From: Taeniopygia guttata
Lineage: Eukaryota; Chordata; Aves; Passeriformes; Estrildidae
Direction: 5' to 3'
NCBI RefSeq assembly: GCF_048771995.1
Contig: NC_133026.1
Span: 91,964,501 to 92,028,500 of the forward strand
DNA: 64,000 nucleotides
Every line of letters starts with the position of its first letter. Position 1 is the stretch's first letter. The notes under the pieces were generated by a model that worked only from the letters and a program-made list of their open reading frames with translations, was not told the DNA's origin and ran no database searches. The translations under genes and the position numbers were made by a program. Shown here in pieces: positions 1 through 12,750 of the stretch.

Positions 1-259
1 TACAAACTTTACAAAGTTGTACATGAAATACAACTACCTCTACACCGTGCAGGCTAAGGAGGGGGGTAGCTTTTCTTTTCGTTTTTTTCAATCCAACCCT
101 TTGTCAGAGAGAAAGCTCCTCCCAGGCTGTACCATGCACAAATGAAAGCAGCCTTCTCCGAGGAAAGCCACTGAACGCTTTAGCAACGCTTTCCAAGCAC
201 AAAACCAGGCACGGACTTTGTGCGAACACACAGGCACCTGCACAAAGGCATTTGCTCAC

Positions 260-495
260 CTGATTTCCCCATGACCAAGTGGGTTTGTTTTTTTTTTTCT
301 TTCTTTCTTTTTTTATTTTAAATTTCACCTGCTTCCTCCTCTCTTGACTGAGTTTTGCCGCTCAGTGCCGGGATGAAGTGTTCGCAGTTTCAGCTCAACT
401 TCTTCATTCGCCTGCGACCGCTGCTGGAAAAAAAAATCCTCGCCACCGCCCCTTCTTGAGCGCTGGAATAAGCCTGCCCATGCCTTTATAAGGCA
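260..495 (-). promoter_or_regulatory. Candidate TATA promoter and first exon (weak)
   Basis: On the minus strand, a CTTATAAAG box (484-492) is followed by GC-enriched sequence. About 200 bases further on comes ATG GGG AAA TCA G with a strong Kozak context (cat at 270-272), directly followed by the consensus donor CAG|GTGAGC (GT at 258-259). This could be the first exon of a gene running left out of the window. No protein is recognisable from four codons, and chance occurrence is quite possible. Confidence 0.2.
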
Positions 496-499
496 TAGG

Positions 500-3100
500 G
501 ACACCGCTCTTTTTTCATGAAAAGATCCGGGTTAGGGTCAGGAGCTATTTATCCTCCGCAGTAACCAAGCAGCTCCAAAACAACATATGTTTTCACATAC
601 CATTTTAGGTTAGTAATCGCATCTGTCTTCTGATAAGAGTAGGCTGTGAGAAGAAATTCTGCTGACAAATAGTTCTGCTGCCACAGTGGGCATAGCCCAC
701 GGAGCTAATTCATACAACTAAATGCTGTTGAAGTTTTACCCACTTGCTGTACGTAAAGTTGTAACAGAAACGTGATAAAGCACTTTGAAGTATAACTACA
801 TTTCTATGTCTAAAATGAATCACTTCCTGCCCTGTTACAACATAATCTGTAGAAGGTGTTAGTAAAATAAGATTTTGCAGGTTAAAGAGAAACGGTGCTG
901 ATGGTGTGTTTCTGTGAAAAGCATTGGACGTGAGTACGTCTCATTTCATCCGTGTAAGCACGCTGAGCCACTGTTATCTTCACATTACATCAAAATGCCT
1001 TAAGCCAATCTGGCAAATATTAACCACTTTAACTACAGTGAACATGATACTTTGATTTAACTTCAGAAGTGCTGCATATCTACAAACACTAATTCAGTTA
1101 CGTGTCTCCAACTTTCATCTTCTCATCATCACAAAAATCATCTGAGGTTAACGCTTCCCAATTTTTTACAATGCCTTTCAATATGTCAAGGTTCTTCTTG
1201 GTTTTGTGCCAAGTCTGCTGGCTCATCAGGATTTAATTATCCTTTGTCCACCTCTGCAGGCTTGGCTCCATGGTAAGTAAAAGAAAATGAAAAGATGCAA
1301 GGGTTAGGTTTTTTTCTTCTTATGCAAGTAGCAGCAGCAGGTGAGGAAAGGCAACATCCCTTCACCAACACTGCTCCTCCTGTGGTGGTTCCACTGGCAG
1401 GAGTGAAACACGGGTTGAGAGAGTGTCACTGACAGCTCATGGGTTCACTGAGAAGAGGCATGAGGACAAATGATCACCACCCAGAGGAGGAAACCACAGA
1501 GTGTGAGACCACGGTCATCTTCACAGCTGCCTGATATTTTCTTTTGCTGGCAGCAAGGCAGGCAGCAGAACAGGAGAAGGAAGTCAGAGAAGGTGCAGAA
1601 GGAAATCTCTTCCCGGTCTCTCTGCTGCAAGTGGCAGTAGTTGGCTGAGGAGGAGAGTGGGGAGCTGGAGTTGGTACTATCAGAGCCCTGTCAGGAAAAA
1701 GCTGCTGTTTCACTTGCTTGCAGGAGTGAGCAACCCATGGACCAGTCTGAATGAATCAGATCCCTGGTCTCTGAAAATGCTCTGCTAAATTTAAAATACT
1801 GGGCTATATTACTCCTAGGACATACATCAATGCTCAGCAATAGCCAGTGCCGTCCTATGGCCTTGACAAGGAGTAAAAGGGATTTTATATTTGTATAGCT
1901 GTGAGTCCCTGGTATTTGAAATGGTCACTTACATTCTCATACTTGATTGTTATATTTTATACAGTTTATGTTTTAGATCTTTATAATATTCAGCTGAATT
2001 ATAAAGCAATACCACTTCAGGACCTGGACTGCTAGTAGAAAACAGCACCAAGCATTTTCAAAAGTGAGCAGATATACCTGCATACCATATCCTGTGAAAT
2101 CACAGCTTAGAAAAGAGGGTTTCTCTGATCTGACAGAAATCCAGTGATATCTACAGGGGAAAAAAAAATTTCGGATCAGAAAACAAGGAAACCAAAATCA
2201 ATGCTCCAGCCTGAAACATAAAAGTATCAGTACAAAGTAAATGCAATGACTCATCAAAGACTGGAAAGCAGTGTAAGCTGAGACATACAAAAGCAAAGAG
2301 GAAGGAGGGAGCTGAGCTCTTTTATTATTTTAACATCACCTGAAAGTTCCACACTAAAGAATATTACTAAAGAATATTATCAGATGGAAATTTAGAGGAG
2401 GTATGTACACTAATAATTAAGAATTCAAACAAGCCTTTGAAAATAATAGGAGTGATTAAATAAAAGCCACTGCTAGTGATAATTTTCAAGCTGTAAACCA
2501 TTAATATCCTCTTACCAGTTTCAGGCAAATGTAAATGGTAACAAACAGGATTTTCCATTTCCTTTATGATGTGTCAAAGCACCTCCAAAACATGATTCTT
2601 TTACACAGAGAAAATATTAGGATGACATGGGTATTACCTAATAGTAGACATTGGAAACTACATTACAGCTACAGAAATGCCCTGTGCAGAGGAGTTGCCT
2701 CCTATGGCCACATCTACTCAATATTTCTGGAAAAAGAGCAAAAAAAGGTACAATGTGGACTGACTAATTTTTAATTGTTTCATGTTCCTGTTAAAAGGAA
2801 AGCAGAACCGAAACAACTGGCTAAGAAAAGTAACACTTACCTAGTAAAGACTGGTGTAATAGATGTTCTTTCTGGAAATAGGCTATAGAGCACATGAGAA
2901 GGAAAAATGGAATTTGAAAGGAAGTGCATGAATCATTACAATCAGGAAGTTAGTGATAACTCATTTACAGTAGAGCTATTTCATCTACATCTGTGGCTAA
3001 AATTTTTGTGTCAAACTAACTGGGCCATTCTGAGGACAAAACATTCTACTCCATCTTCCCTTTTCTCCTAACAAAGCAAATTCGTTTCACCTGCCCACAT
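500..3100. other. Intergenic, nothing recognised
   Basis: AT-rich unique sequence. The only structure noted is a 12-bp tandem duplication (taaagaatatta) near 2355-2379. Confidence 0.5.
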
Positions 3101-3113
3101 CAGACACTTCTCT

Positions 3114-3794
3114 TTACCTTGATGTGACTGACCCTAATGCACAGAGTCTCATAACCTCCTCTGGTGCCACCAGATATTTCCCTTCTTTGCTTTCTTGCCT
3201 CTTCTGGAAGCTTTTGGTGCCCCAGCTTGCCCCATGTGACCTGCTGCTTGCATTGTGACCAGCCCTGGGTAGCCACAGGCACTCCTGTGGTGCCCCACAG
3301 GTTGCCCTATGGCTGTGGACCTGGCAAAGCCAGTGTTGGAAGTCGCAGTGTGGATTTCTGGGCTCAGCTGGGATTGTGCTGTTGCTGCTGCTGCTGCTGC
3401 CTGCTGTCTCATCCAGCTTGGTCTTCACAGCCGTGTGCTGACAGCCTTCAATATTCCTCCAGGACCCTCCACCAGCCAGACATATATGGCTAAATCTGTA
3501 GAAAGTCAGGATTATACAGATGTCTTTTTGATAGAGCAAGGAGCCCCAGGCAGATCCCAGGTTACCTGTTGTCTTCCCAGAGGTCTGCCTGCACACAGCT
3601 AAATACCCCTTTCCATCTGGCAAGGGCAGCCCCCTAAGCAGGGCTCCACAGCAGCTGTGTGCCTGCTGTGAGGGCCCCGGTAGCATCATGGATTTCAGCC
3701 TGCACACTTCTGTTCTAGCAGCAGTGCAAGCAAGGAAGCAGCAGCCAGCCAGCTGTGCGGATCCCCAACTGCTGGCAGGCAGGTACAGACACAT
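3114..3794 (-). other. Long open frame of unknown status, with CTG repeat
   Basis: About 226 codons remain open on the minus strand in a locally GC-richer segment. The segment includes a short CTG/CAG run (about 3377-3405) that gives a poly-Ser stretch in this frame. Other frames are partly open too, which suggests composition rather than selection. There is no recognised domain, and no splice or promoter context stands out. Most likely not a gene. Confidence 0.15.
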
Positions 3795-3799
3795 AGAAG

Positions 3800-4670
3800 G
3801 AAGCCTGAGATGAACCTTCCCATATGTGCACGCTCTGATGGGTTCAGTTGATACAAATGCCTGTCATCATCAATGTTTTGAGTCATTAGTTCATTCCATC
3901 AGTTGGCATTTATCAGGTACAATTAGGTGTCCACACAGACTGGAACAGACTTTTGACAACACTGTCACACACCAGCCCTGCCAGGGAGGTGTGGATGCAT
4001 CCCATCCTGCTTTTAAATACAACACCGAGCAGTTTCTCCACAAGTCAAACCATGCAGACAATACATTTGTGAGCAATTCTAAATGTAACAAATCTGTTTT
4101 CCCCAGACACCCTTAACAAATTACATTAAGAACCAACAGTATTTATATGATTACAAAAACATCACACAGGAATAACATCATGTATAGTTACAAGAATCGA
4201 GAGTAAACTGAAAAATTATGCACAAAGCTGTATCAAGCAGCAAGAAAACTGCTTATTTTAAAAAATGTAAAAGGGAAATGGGGCAAAAAATGATGGTAGA
4301 ATATTTGAGAATATTCTTCCTCTTGCACTTATGCCAGGCTTTGCTTCTGGGCTCTATTGCCATTTCACCTGTGAATTAAGCCATGTTGTGTAGCATATAA
4401 AAAAAAATCAACTTGAACACAGTTGGAGATGTTCATTTTTTTGCAAGTTTGAGCATAATACTCAGTTGCTGAAGAAAATGAAACTAACTGAGCTGGAAAG
4501 AGGAAGAGTGCAAAAGCAAGGCTATACCTCTTTTCTAAGCACTACGCTGTTTTCAGATGGGCACATCCACAAAACTCTCACACAGAAAACAGCAGACTGT
4601 GATTGCAGAATAGTCATTCACTTCAACTTCTTCCTACACACTGCAAGATAAAAGTAGCGTGTGATTAATC
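3800..4670. other. Intergenic, nothing recognised
   Basis: AT-rich unique sequence with no exon, RNA gene or repeat family that I can identify. Confidence 0.5.
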
Positions 4671-4671
4671 A

Positions 4672-4755
4672 TCATCATCATAGAATTACAAAATGGTTTG
4701 GGTTGGAAGGGACCTTAAAGATCACCTAGTTCCAATCCCCCTTACACTGTGGGGG
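4672..4755 (-). mobile_element. CR1 LINE 3' fragment
   Basis: The segment reads tagaattacaaaatggtttg followed by ggttggaagggaccttaaag and atcacctagttccaa, which is the reverse complement of the CR1 3' end. It is severely 5'-truncated. The low-order ATC repeats at its left edge fit the CR1 tail region. Confidence 0.9.
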
Positions 4756-6005
4756 TTGGAACCAACAATGGTCTCAAGGGCTGGGTTCCAAGCAAAGGTT
4801 TGGGGAACAAAAATGTGTGAGTACTGCTGCCCAATGGAGTGTAGCACAAGCACTGCCATTCTCTCAAGAGGCCCAGCTGAGATTCTCCAGAATCATCTAA
4901 ATGAGAGCAACAGCACACCGATCTCACCAGAGCAGGGCAGTGAAGTGCCCACTTCACACTTGGGATGTACCTCAACATGGCTCGATCTACAGGGGTTCTC
5001 ACTTCACAAAACAATAAGAATAAACCTCTCAGCATGGTTGCTCTCAACTAGGTCGAAGCAGGAGAATCCATAGGAAATCCCACTTCCCACCTGTCCAGAT
5101 GATCGTAGCGCTTCCCCTCTACCCTACCAGGGAGTAAAGGGGCTCTGTAAGAGGCAGCTCAGTCTCAGGATACAGAGGAGTTAAGGGAAAGAGGGGGAGA
5201 AGAAGGTACCATGGACAGACTTGACACGAAGAAGTATTTGGGAGCATTGAAAGAAAAGAGCGTTTTTGTCATTTCCTCAAAGTGTTACCTCTCTCCTCCA
5301 AGGCTGCAGTGGGCTGAACAGTATCTGGAGCATGCTTCATGGCCTCTCTGCTTCAGCACAGTACCTCAGGTTGAGTTTAAACATCATTTTACCAGGACCA
5401 CTGTTCTGTAGCAATGATAAGAAAAGGCAAATGACAGTCCAGATGAGCACAAATATACAAAGGGGTCAGACAACTAGGCCAGTTGCTGGCTTCCAGTAGT
5501 GGTGTCTCTACACAAACACACTGACCAATGCAGCACCTGTATTTTGCCTTCTTGTGCATTGCCCCACAATCTACTACTTTTCATATCTGATCCACATAAC
5601 CTTTGTTTTAGGAAAACCTCATCCTACTGACTGGAAGAAGCTCCTGCTTAACAGCTACAGATTTAGCTATTACATTAAAATATCCTTGTACATGAACCAC
5701 ATTATGAGTCAGAAAGTAAATTTGAGCAGTTACTCATAAATGAGATCACACAACTCTGATAGATCCTGGAAACCATCAGTTTAAACATTCAGAACAAGAC
5801 AAGAAAGCACAACTGATATAGGGAAATCATTAGAGAAGAAACAAGGAAAAGGCAAGTTGTGGTACTGTTTAAACCTCTGATTTCCTTCTGCCTTAAATTA
5901 CATGGGTAGTCTTAGTTTTCTGATCTCAAATAGGATACAGCATTAGTGGGAAAGGATCAGGAAAAGGCAGTAAGGACATGGAAGCTTCATACACAAAATA
6001 ACAGG
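4756..6005. other. Intergenic, nothing recognised
   Basis: Unique sequence. Short open frames overlap on both strands around 4742-5073 and look like chance. Confidence 0.45.
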
Positions 6006-6110
6006 GCTTTAAGCAATCTGTTCTAGAGGAAAGTATCCCTGCCCATGATGAGGGGTGGAACCAGATGATCTTTAAGGTCCCTTCAAATCCAGGCCATTCC
6101 ATGATTCTTC
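6006..6110 (+). mobile_element. CR1 LINE 3' fragment
   Basis: The segment contains ccctgcccatgatgaggggt, then ccagatgatctttaaggtcc, and ends ccattccatgattctt. This is the typical CR1 3' end in forward orientation. Confidence 0.9.
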
Positions 6111-6364
6111 AGCCAATGGAAGAGATCATAGAAAAGGAAATAACAGACATTACTACAAGAGGATGTGAAACACAGATGGCTCATGACTGTTGATTGTGTT
6201 GTCCAATACAAGAATTAGAGGATATTAAAAGAAACTTGTGGGAACGGGGTTCAAAAATATGAATGTGGGATGCAACAGATCCCCTTTGGCAAGGAGATTT
6301 TATTTTTGTGCACACTGGCTCTTGTCCTACCAGTGAGCACTGCTGAGAAGTGCTTGTCTCCCTC

Positions 6365-6475
6365 TCCTCCACTCCCTCCCTTCAGGTATTTATACAGATT
6401 GATGAGATCACCCCTGAGTCCTCTTCAGAATGAACCACCCCAGTTCTCTCAGACACTCCTCACAGGAGATGTTGC
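6365..6475 (-). mobile_element. CR1 LINE internal fragment
   Basis: Matches the reverse-complement CR1 segment with ttcaggtatttatacag, gagtcctcttcagaatgaac and ctctcagacactcctcacag. The 18-bp inverted repeat at 6474-6518 immediately follows. A weak continuation may run to about 6550. Confidence 0.75.
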
Positions 6476-6518
6476 ATAGATCTTCTAACTGAACTTACTC
6501 CAGTTAGAAGATCTATGC
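6474..6518. repeat. Perfect 18-bp inverted repeat with 9-base loop
   Basis: The left arm gcatagatcttctaactg (6474-6491) is the exact reverse complement of the right arm (6501-6518). The loop is aacttactc. It lies at the edge of a CR1 fragment and would form a strong hairpin. Confidence 0.95.
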
Positions 6519-6519
6519 C

Positions 6520-9500
6520 CACCCTTCCATCATCTCCTCTCCAGCAGCTGTCCTACCTGACATTTACATCCGGCTTTTCACAATTCTCATAATGTACATA
6601 TTCAAACCATGCCCTCTGCATGCATCCCAGACTTTGGTTCAGTCTTTTTACCCCTGCAGAGTGCTGTCTGCCACCGTGGGGCTATGACTGAGCTAGCGAG
6701 TACTTCAGCACAGTAGTTCAGGCCGATTTGTAGCTTAATGTTTCATTGAGTTTCATCTTGGCCTAAAATTACTGCATGGCCAGCAGCATGCAATGAATAC
6801 CCAATAACAGTTGCAATAAATCAGCTAAACTCCTGAGAAAGTCTCTGGCTGCATTCAATCCCAAAAGAACCCATTTTACACCCAGAGGCAGTCCCATAGT
6901 GCAAACTAATGAGAGACAGAATGCTATTCAAGATGGGCACTGGTATCTCCTATAACCCTGCTTTCACTGACCTCTTTCTATTATTGACTCTGCGTGCTCA
7001 TAATTTCATCCAATTCACTTAGCAGAATCTTGACTTATCTCTCGCTGGTACGTGCAATGAGTTTGCAATGGCACTGCTCATCTACCTTGTTAGCTAACAA
7101 TACCATACTTGATTTTCCTTAGGCAAGATTCCTCGGGCATTACTGCTTTGTGTTGTCCTTCAACTACAGAAACACAATTAAATTCAGAAGTCAAGCAAAT
7201 AAATCCAGAAAGAAAATACAATTTTTGTTCTATTATATTGTTTAGTATTTTTCCTCTCAAATACTTTTTTGCTTAATAATACACTGGATTTTAGATGCAA
7301 TGGGCACACTTCCACAAAAGATCCCAGCAACCTCTGACACCAAAAACAAGGGCACTGATTATCACTAGCAGACAAACCATCACATTTTAATTGATGAAAT
7401 ATTGCTGGAAGCAGGCACCTAAGCAGGACACACAGACATCTCTGTAATGACAAGAAGGTTATTCCCAATACCGTATTTCTTTCCTGTTCTTCTTTTCCTC
7501 TGTGATTCCATACAAATTGCAAAGCCATCCCTGTAGAGAAAAGGGCTAATCAAAGACACATGAAGGAAACAGATGTTAATTCCAAAGCAGCATCTCCCCA
7601 GCTGTACACGAGGACACACTGCCAGGGTAAGTGCTTTGTTTGCCTTCTCAGGGGGATAGCTGGGAGTAGAGGAGTGTCACCCCTCACCCTTGTGCCAGGA
7701 CATCAGTGCTGGGGCTGGACTGTTTGGATTGGCAGGACTGATTTTTAGCCAGAACAGTCCAATGACCTGGCTAGCTACCTGCAAGTCCTACTGCTTTTGA
7801 GAAAGAGGCAGTAACCAGAGACAGTAACAGCAGCCTGGTCCAGACACATACACTAGAACTGGCCCACAGTTCTAGTACACTTACAGCCTCTCCTAAAACT
7901 ATGTACTTGGGAAAAGTGCATGCTGAAGGGAAAAAAAAAAGCTCCTTAACTGTGAAAAAACAACAACATCACATATATACATCATGTCTATTGCGCATCT
8001 CCATTTTTACCTGCCAGTTGAGAGATCTTGCCCTCGTCTGTTGATGCTGCTCACAGCTCTGTCACCACAATTTCACACCTTGGCACATGTCCTGGCTTAC
8101 CTCCTGGCTATGCTATTTTCTGCCTCTTCCCCTCCTGCATAAAGCTCTTACTATTTCTTTTTTCCTTTTTTTTCTTTTTTAATTTTTATTTTATGAATCA
8201 ATCAGAACCAGCTTTATTGCCAGTCTGCAGTTCTCAGGTGCTTCTGTCATATTTAGTGCCAGCCCTCAGTTTTAATGTCCTAGGATGGTGGAAATTTCTG
8301 CTTTTGCTTTTTCTTAAAGGTTGCTTTTCTAGACCTCTTGCTTGTAAAGAAACTCCTGACAGTGTCACCTGTAAGAAACAGATGGCAATTAATTTATTTT
8401 TAATAGGCATTGAGCTATTTTCATGAAACCTACAGCTTCTGAAACAGTGGGAGATAAGGAATTGAATCTTCTTTTCATTGAATGCACTTTCCCCCCATGA
8501 ATTCTGTCCCTTTGTCTTGTCACTCTGAACCTTTTGATTAAATCCTTGCTAACATTCAGTTAATTTTCTTAGGTCTGTCAGCACATTCATATGTCTGTAT
8601 TTTCAATATACTTTTAAAATATTTAAGATCCCATATAGATTGCAAATTGGAATGATTATTACTGCAATTTTAATATAATTTTATCACTTTAATAGCCCAC
8701 CAAAGAACGTACAGCCATTATTAAAGCTGACAAAAATGAAATATCGCTTTGACTCTTCCATGTGGGTTTTAGACAGGATATTTTCATTTCCCTACCATAT
8801 CCTTTAGTCTGACATAATTTCAAAGGCATTATTTCAATCTTTCCCTTTCACAGTTTGTATCTATAGGCGATTGCACTCTATCTCCCTGGCATTGTTCTGT
8901 ACTGCCCATGAACAACACTTTCTGTCCCCCTTTTTTCTGTTTTGCTTGTTCCTTAGCACTTTTAAGACATCATGAACCATTCACATACCCCTTGCATTTT
9001 TTCAAAATCAAAAAAAATGGCCAGCATTGAAATAGTTTGTGAGTAGATAACAACAAGCATGAAAGCCAAGGAAACTCCCAAAATCTCTGAGATCAGCTGG
9101 AGTCTGTAATGCCATCTTTAGGTTGTACTACCACCCATCGGCTTGAAGTAGAATCAACAAAAGCAGCTGAGTGGACTAAGCCTCTGCTCTGCTGCTGCAG
9201 CACAGCCTGCCACAGCAGCTCAGCTCCTACAGGGATGGGAATCCCAGCAGCTGGAAACTCCTCATCCCTGATGCATTTAGCTACAGTGGCTAGAAAAATA
9301 CCAATTCCTCCCATGGTCCTCTTTGACCATAGCTGTATCTGACAAGGATTTTGGCTTTTCAAGAATTTTCTTGGTAGCTGGCTCAAGAACAATTTATTTT
9401 CTACAAAAAGTAAGGTGATTTAAAAAAAGTAATCACTTAAGAAACATTTTCCTTTTATTTTTTTTTTTTAACAGGAGCATTATTTACCAATTCCAAATTT

Positions 9501-11848
9501 AAAGTTATTTTCACAGATGAAGGTGCAAGCTATCTTCCTCTTCCTTCTCATTCTGTGAGGTCTTTCACTCAGGATCACTCTTTACAGCTTTAGCTTGTTA
9601 GCTAATTCTTAGTGTTGTAGATAAAACTACTTAACCCTGAAGGTTATTGTCAGCAGAAGTAATGAAATGCCACAGGTTTTTATGTCAATGTAATCCAGTG
9701 CATCTTTAAGTAATTTATCTCATTTGATCAGATAAATAATCAAACCTGTTTCTTTTCATTTCAGTCATCTGCATACTTCTGTAATTTCTTTGGGCTTTAC
9801 TGCAGTTGCAGCACTGCTTGATTGGAACAAAATCTGCTGGTCCAAAATACAAATGTCAATCTTTATGTGCTGACTTCAGGCATAGTTTATCATTTAACTA
9901 AATATCTATGTAAGGGAGATAATGCTGATTTTTGTCTGGGAGCTATGAAAAGTGTAGGCCTCTAACATACAGTCCAACCTGTGATATAACCTCACTGTGA
10001 ATATCTTGTAAATGCAGCTTCTGTGACATATTGACATACACTGTACAGCAAACAGATAATTTTTAGAAAGCTGCATTCTTAGTTTCAATTAGCATTAGGC
10101 AAATGCTAATTAACATTTGCCTAAAATGTACACAAGAATATAAAATCGTTTAGTGTAACTTTTGCTAGGATTGCTTTAAAATGTTTGCTTAATGACATAG
10201 AAGAAAAGTAAGATGTGTATGTAGACTCCTTTGTTGATACTAAACATTAGCTCATTTCATGTGCCTGATACCCAACCTTTAGCACCTCAGTATAGTAACC
10301 ACATCTTGCTTTACACCATTTCTGTATGAAGAGTTCCATGTTAAAAACAGGTGATGTAGCCCCATAGTTACTGGCTTGTATCTTGGAACTCAGGCAAGAG
10401 GACAAACACTGGTGTAGGGAAAGATGCAAGGAGAGCCTTCTGGGACTGTGAACATTGGTAACAGTGGATTTTGAGATTCAGGTTTTGTTTACTGCTGGCA
10501 AACCCAATAAACATTGAAGCTAATTCACAGTATAGTTATTACTGGTTTTACACTAACACAAGGTAACAGTAGACAGAATAAAGGAATATTCTGAGTATTT
10601 CTTTACTTAGTGTGAGCACTTGGGATGTTTTTTACGCTCCTCCTGAGAGGTGAGACTGACCATGAATAAGGAGACAGCCAAGGTGCAAACAAACCAACAG
10701 CAGAGTGCATTTTGTCAGTATTATGAGAATGTCTTAATTTCATAACCATGAGCTTAATTTCATAACAGATGAACTGTGACCTTGGTATTTTGTACCATGT
10801 ATTTTTAAAAGCCAAAATTAATTTATTGTCTTTTATAGCATTTCCTTCACAAATTTTCCATGTATTGTCCATTATTTTCAGCAATAAAAATATTTTGGAG
10901 AATTTCCAGCATAGCCTTACACTAATTATAGTAACTGTCTGATTTTTGTTTGTGGTGTGCCTTGAAGATACAGCTCTTCTTTTTCCATACAACAGTTCAA
11001 CAAAAATGCCCACTTCAGGATATATGAATTTTCACTATTATTAATATGAATAATAGTGTCTGGAAAATATTCAGCTATATGAACTTACTGAAATCTTTAT
11101 TACTATTTCAAACATCATCTCTTTAAAAGAAACTGCATTTTGGCTCCACACTGCAGAGGACAAAGTTATTTGAGAAGATGATTCATTTAATTAGAAAGTT
11201 GCTCTAAAGATTTTTTTCATATCAGTGTTAGTATGTTTAAAAGTACTTGACTGTAGCCTTCTGTTGCTACACTAAGTTTGTAATTTTGTTAGATCTCACT
11301 GAGGGATAAACCTTCAAGCATTATTTATGCATACACTGAAAGGCACCACGCCTTTTAGAAATGCAACAGTTGCTCCAGTGGAACATCTGAATAATTAATT
11401 ATTTATGAAAACAAGGAGGATGGGAGGGGAGCCCTTCTTCAAAGTCATGCCTGTTTCTTTCTGCATGTTTATGTGATTATTTTTCTGTGTTAAAATTCAG
11501 GTAGGTTTGACATCAGCACCGCTTTTGGAGTCCACTAACTTTGACTTGAAAATCTTTGTTTTAATTTTTAATAAATGTTGCTTCAGATACTGAAGATGTT
11601 TAGAACCCAATCCCTGCTGGTCTTTGGAGACAGGATCTATTAATATATAATCTCTGCTCTGCAACTTCATACTGTTTTGTGCGTGCAACATGAAATCTAG
11701 AGAAATATTGTTTCTCTAAAACATTCCTCCCAAACTTAAATTTTGAGTATTCTAATGATTTATACTGGCAATAAAGGAGCAGAGGTACAACTTGTTCAGA
11801 GGATTACATCAATTTGTGATTAACACCTTCTAGGTGGGTAACTACTGT
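6520..11848. other. Intergenic, no gene recognised
   Basis: AT-rich unique DNA. It includes short hairpin-forming palindromes at 7852-7876, 10088-10123 and 11033-11058 and a T/A-rich patch around 8155-8195. No exon, RNA gene or repeat family is supported. Confidence 0.5.
10088..10123. repeat. Two overlapping hairpins
   Basis: Arms attagcatt (10088-10096) and aatgctaat (10102-10110) pair perfectly. The overlapping arms taggcaaatg (10096-10105) and catttgccta (10114-10123) also pair perfectly. The two stems cannot form together. Confidence 0.85.
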
Positions 11849-12360
11849 CCGGTGAAATGCAAGACGACAACAGGGGTTAGCCAGCTATTAGTTTATTGAT
11901 AATATAAATTGCAATCAGCACAGTATCCACAAAGAGTTGTGAAGGAAAAGCAATCTGCTCATGTACCTGATGGAGGTTCAGTCCAGGGCCATACCTCCCT
12001 CAACTTAGATACTTGTTCTTTTTGACAGAAGGTTTTATACATCTATGTCTCTCTCTATATACATAAATCTATTTCATGCCCACCTGGTTACACATCAAAC
12101 AATACAATGATGCAATAATTAAAAGCTTGGGTCACTGTGACCTGAGGATCATCAGTGGGGCAGGATGTTTGCTTTGTGAACTGGGACTAAATCTCATGGA
12201 TTGAGCCATGTCCTTGATTCCTGGATGACCTTCCACGTCCTGCCCTTGCAACAAGTACATCCCAATGTGGTGCATTTCTCTGTACAAACTGCAGGGACCA
12301 GGCTTAAAACCTTGGAATAGATGTGAAACCTTATGCATAGTTTTTCTTTCACCTCAATCA
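11849..12360 (-). mobile_element. Probable solitary LTR of an avian endogenous retrovirus
   Basis: Fossil LTR candidate in minus orientation. On that strand there is an ATAAAAC-type TATA box near 12030 and an AATAAA signal at 11892-11897, and the segment closes with a CA end at about 11849. The spacing and order of these signals fit an LTR. No internal coding region adjoins it. The outer boundary is approximate and the family is undetermined. Confidence 0.45.
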
Positions 12361-12750
12361 GCACATTATGAAAAAAGACAGATAAACCCCCATCCTTGTA
12401 GTAGAACTATTTACACATGCAGCAGCACAGATATTTACGTGTTAAAAAACTTATATACAATAGTATGTTTCCTATTATTTCCATATTAAAAAGAAATGTA
12501 ATGCAAAAATATTCTTAAATTTCTTCCCCAAAGTAATCTGAAAACTTACATGGTGTTTTAGGAAGGCTTTTGAAATAACGTGCACAAAGATTACCTGAAA
12601 ATATTGCCTCAAGGAAGACAATGAGAATCAGAATGGCAATATGCCATCAATAGTGCTTAGAAAATGCAGCTGTTCTGAGGTTGGTATTCCTTTTGTTCAC
12701 CTGGCTCTCTCTATTCTGGCTGATTCATATCAATACCAAAGCAAAAACCA
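11870..12750 (-). other. BLOC1S4: Probable BLOC1S4 3'UTR, possibly ending inside an LTR
   Basis: After the stop, the first canonical AATAAA on the minus strand that I find is at 11892-11897, inside the LTR-like segment 11849-12360. This would give a 3'UTR of about 870 bases. The 5' part (12400-12750) is AT-rich unique sequence. The endpoint is inferred from the signal only. Confidence 0.4.

Noticed and set aside
1-12700. ADNP2 as left neighbour, expected from human order
   Set aside because: No large zinc-finger/homeobox exon is present in this interval. If the order is conserved, ADNP2 lies further left.
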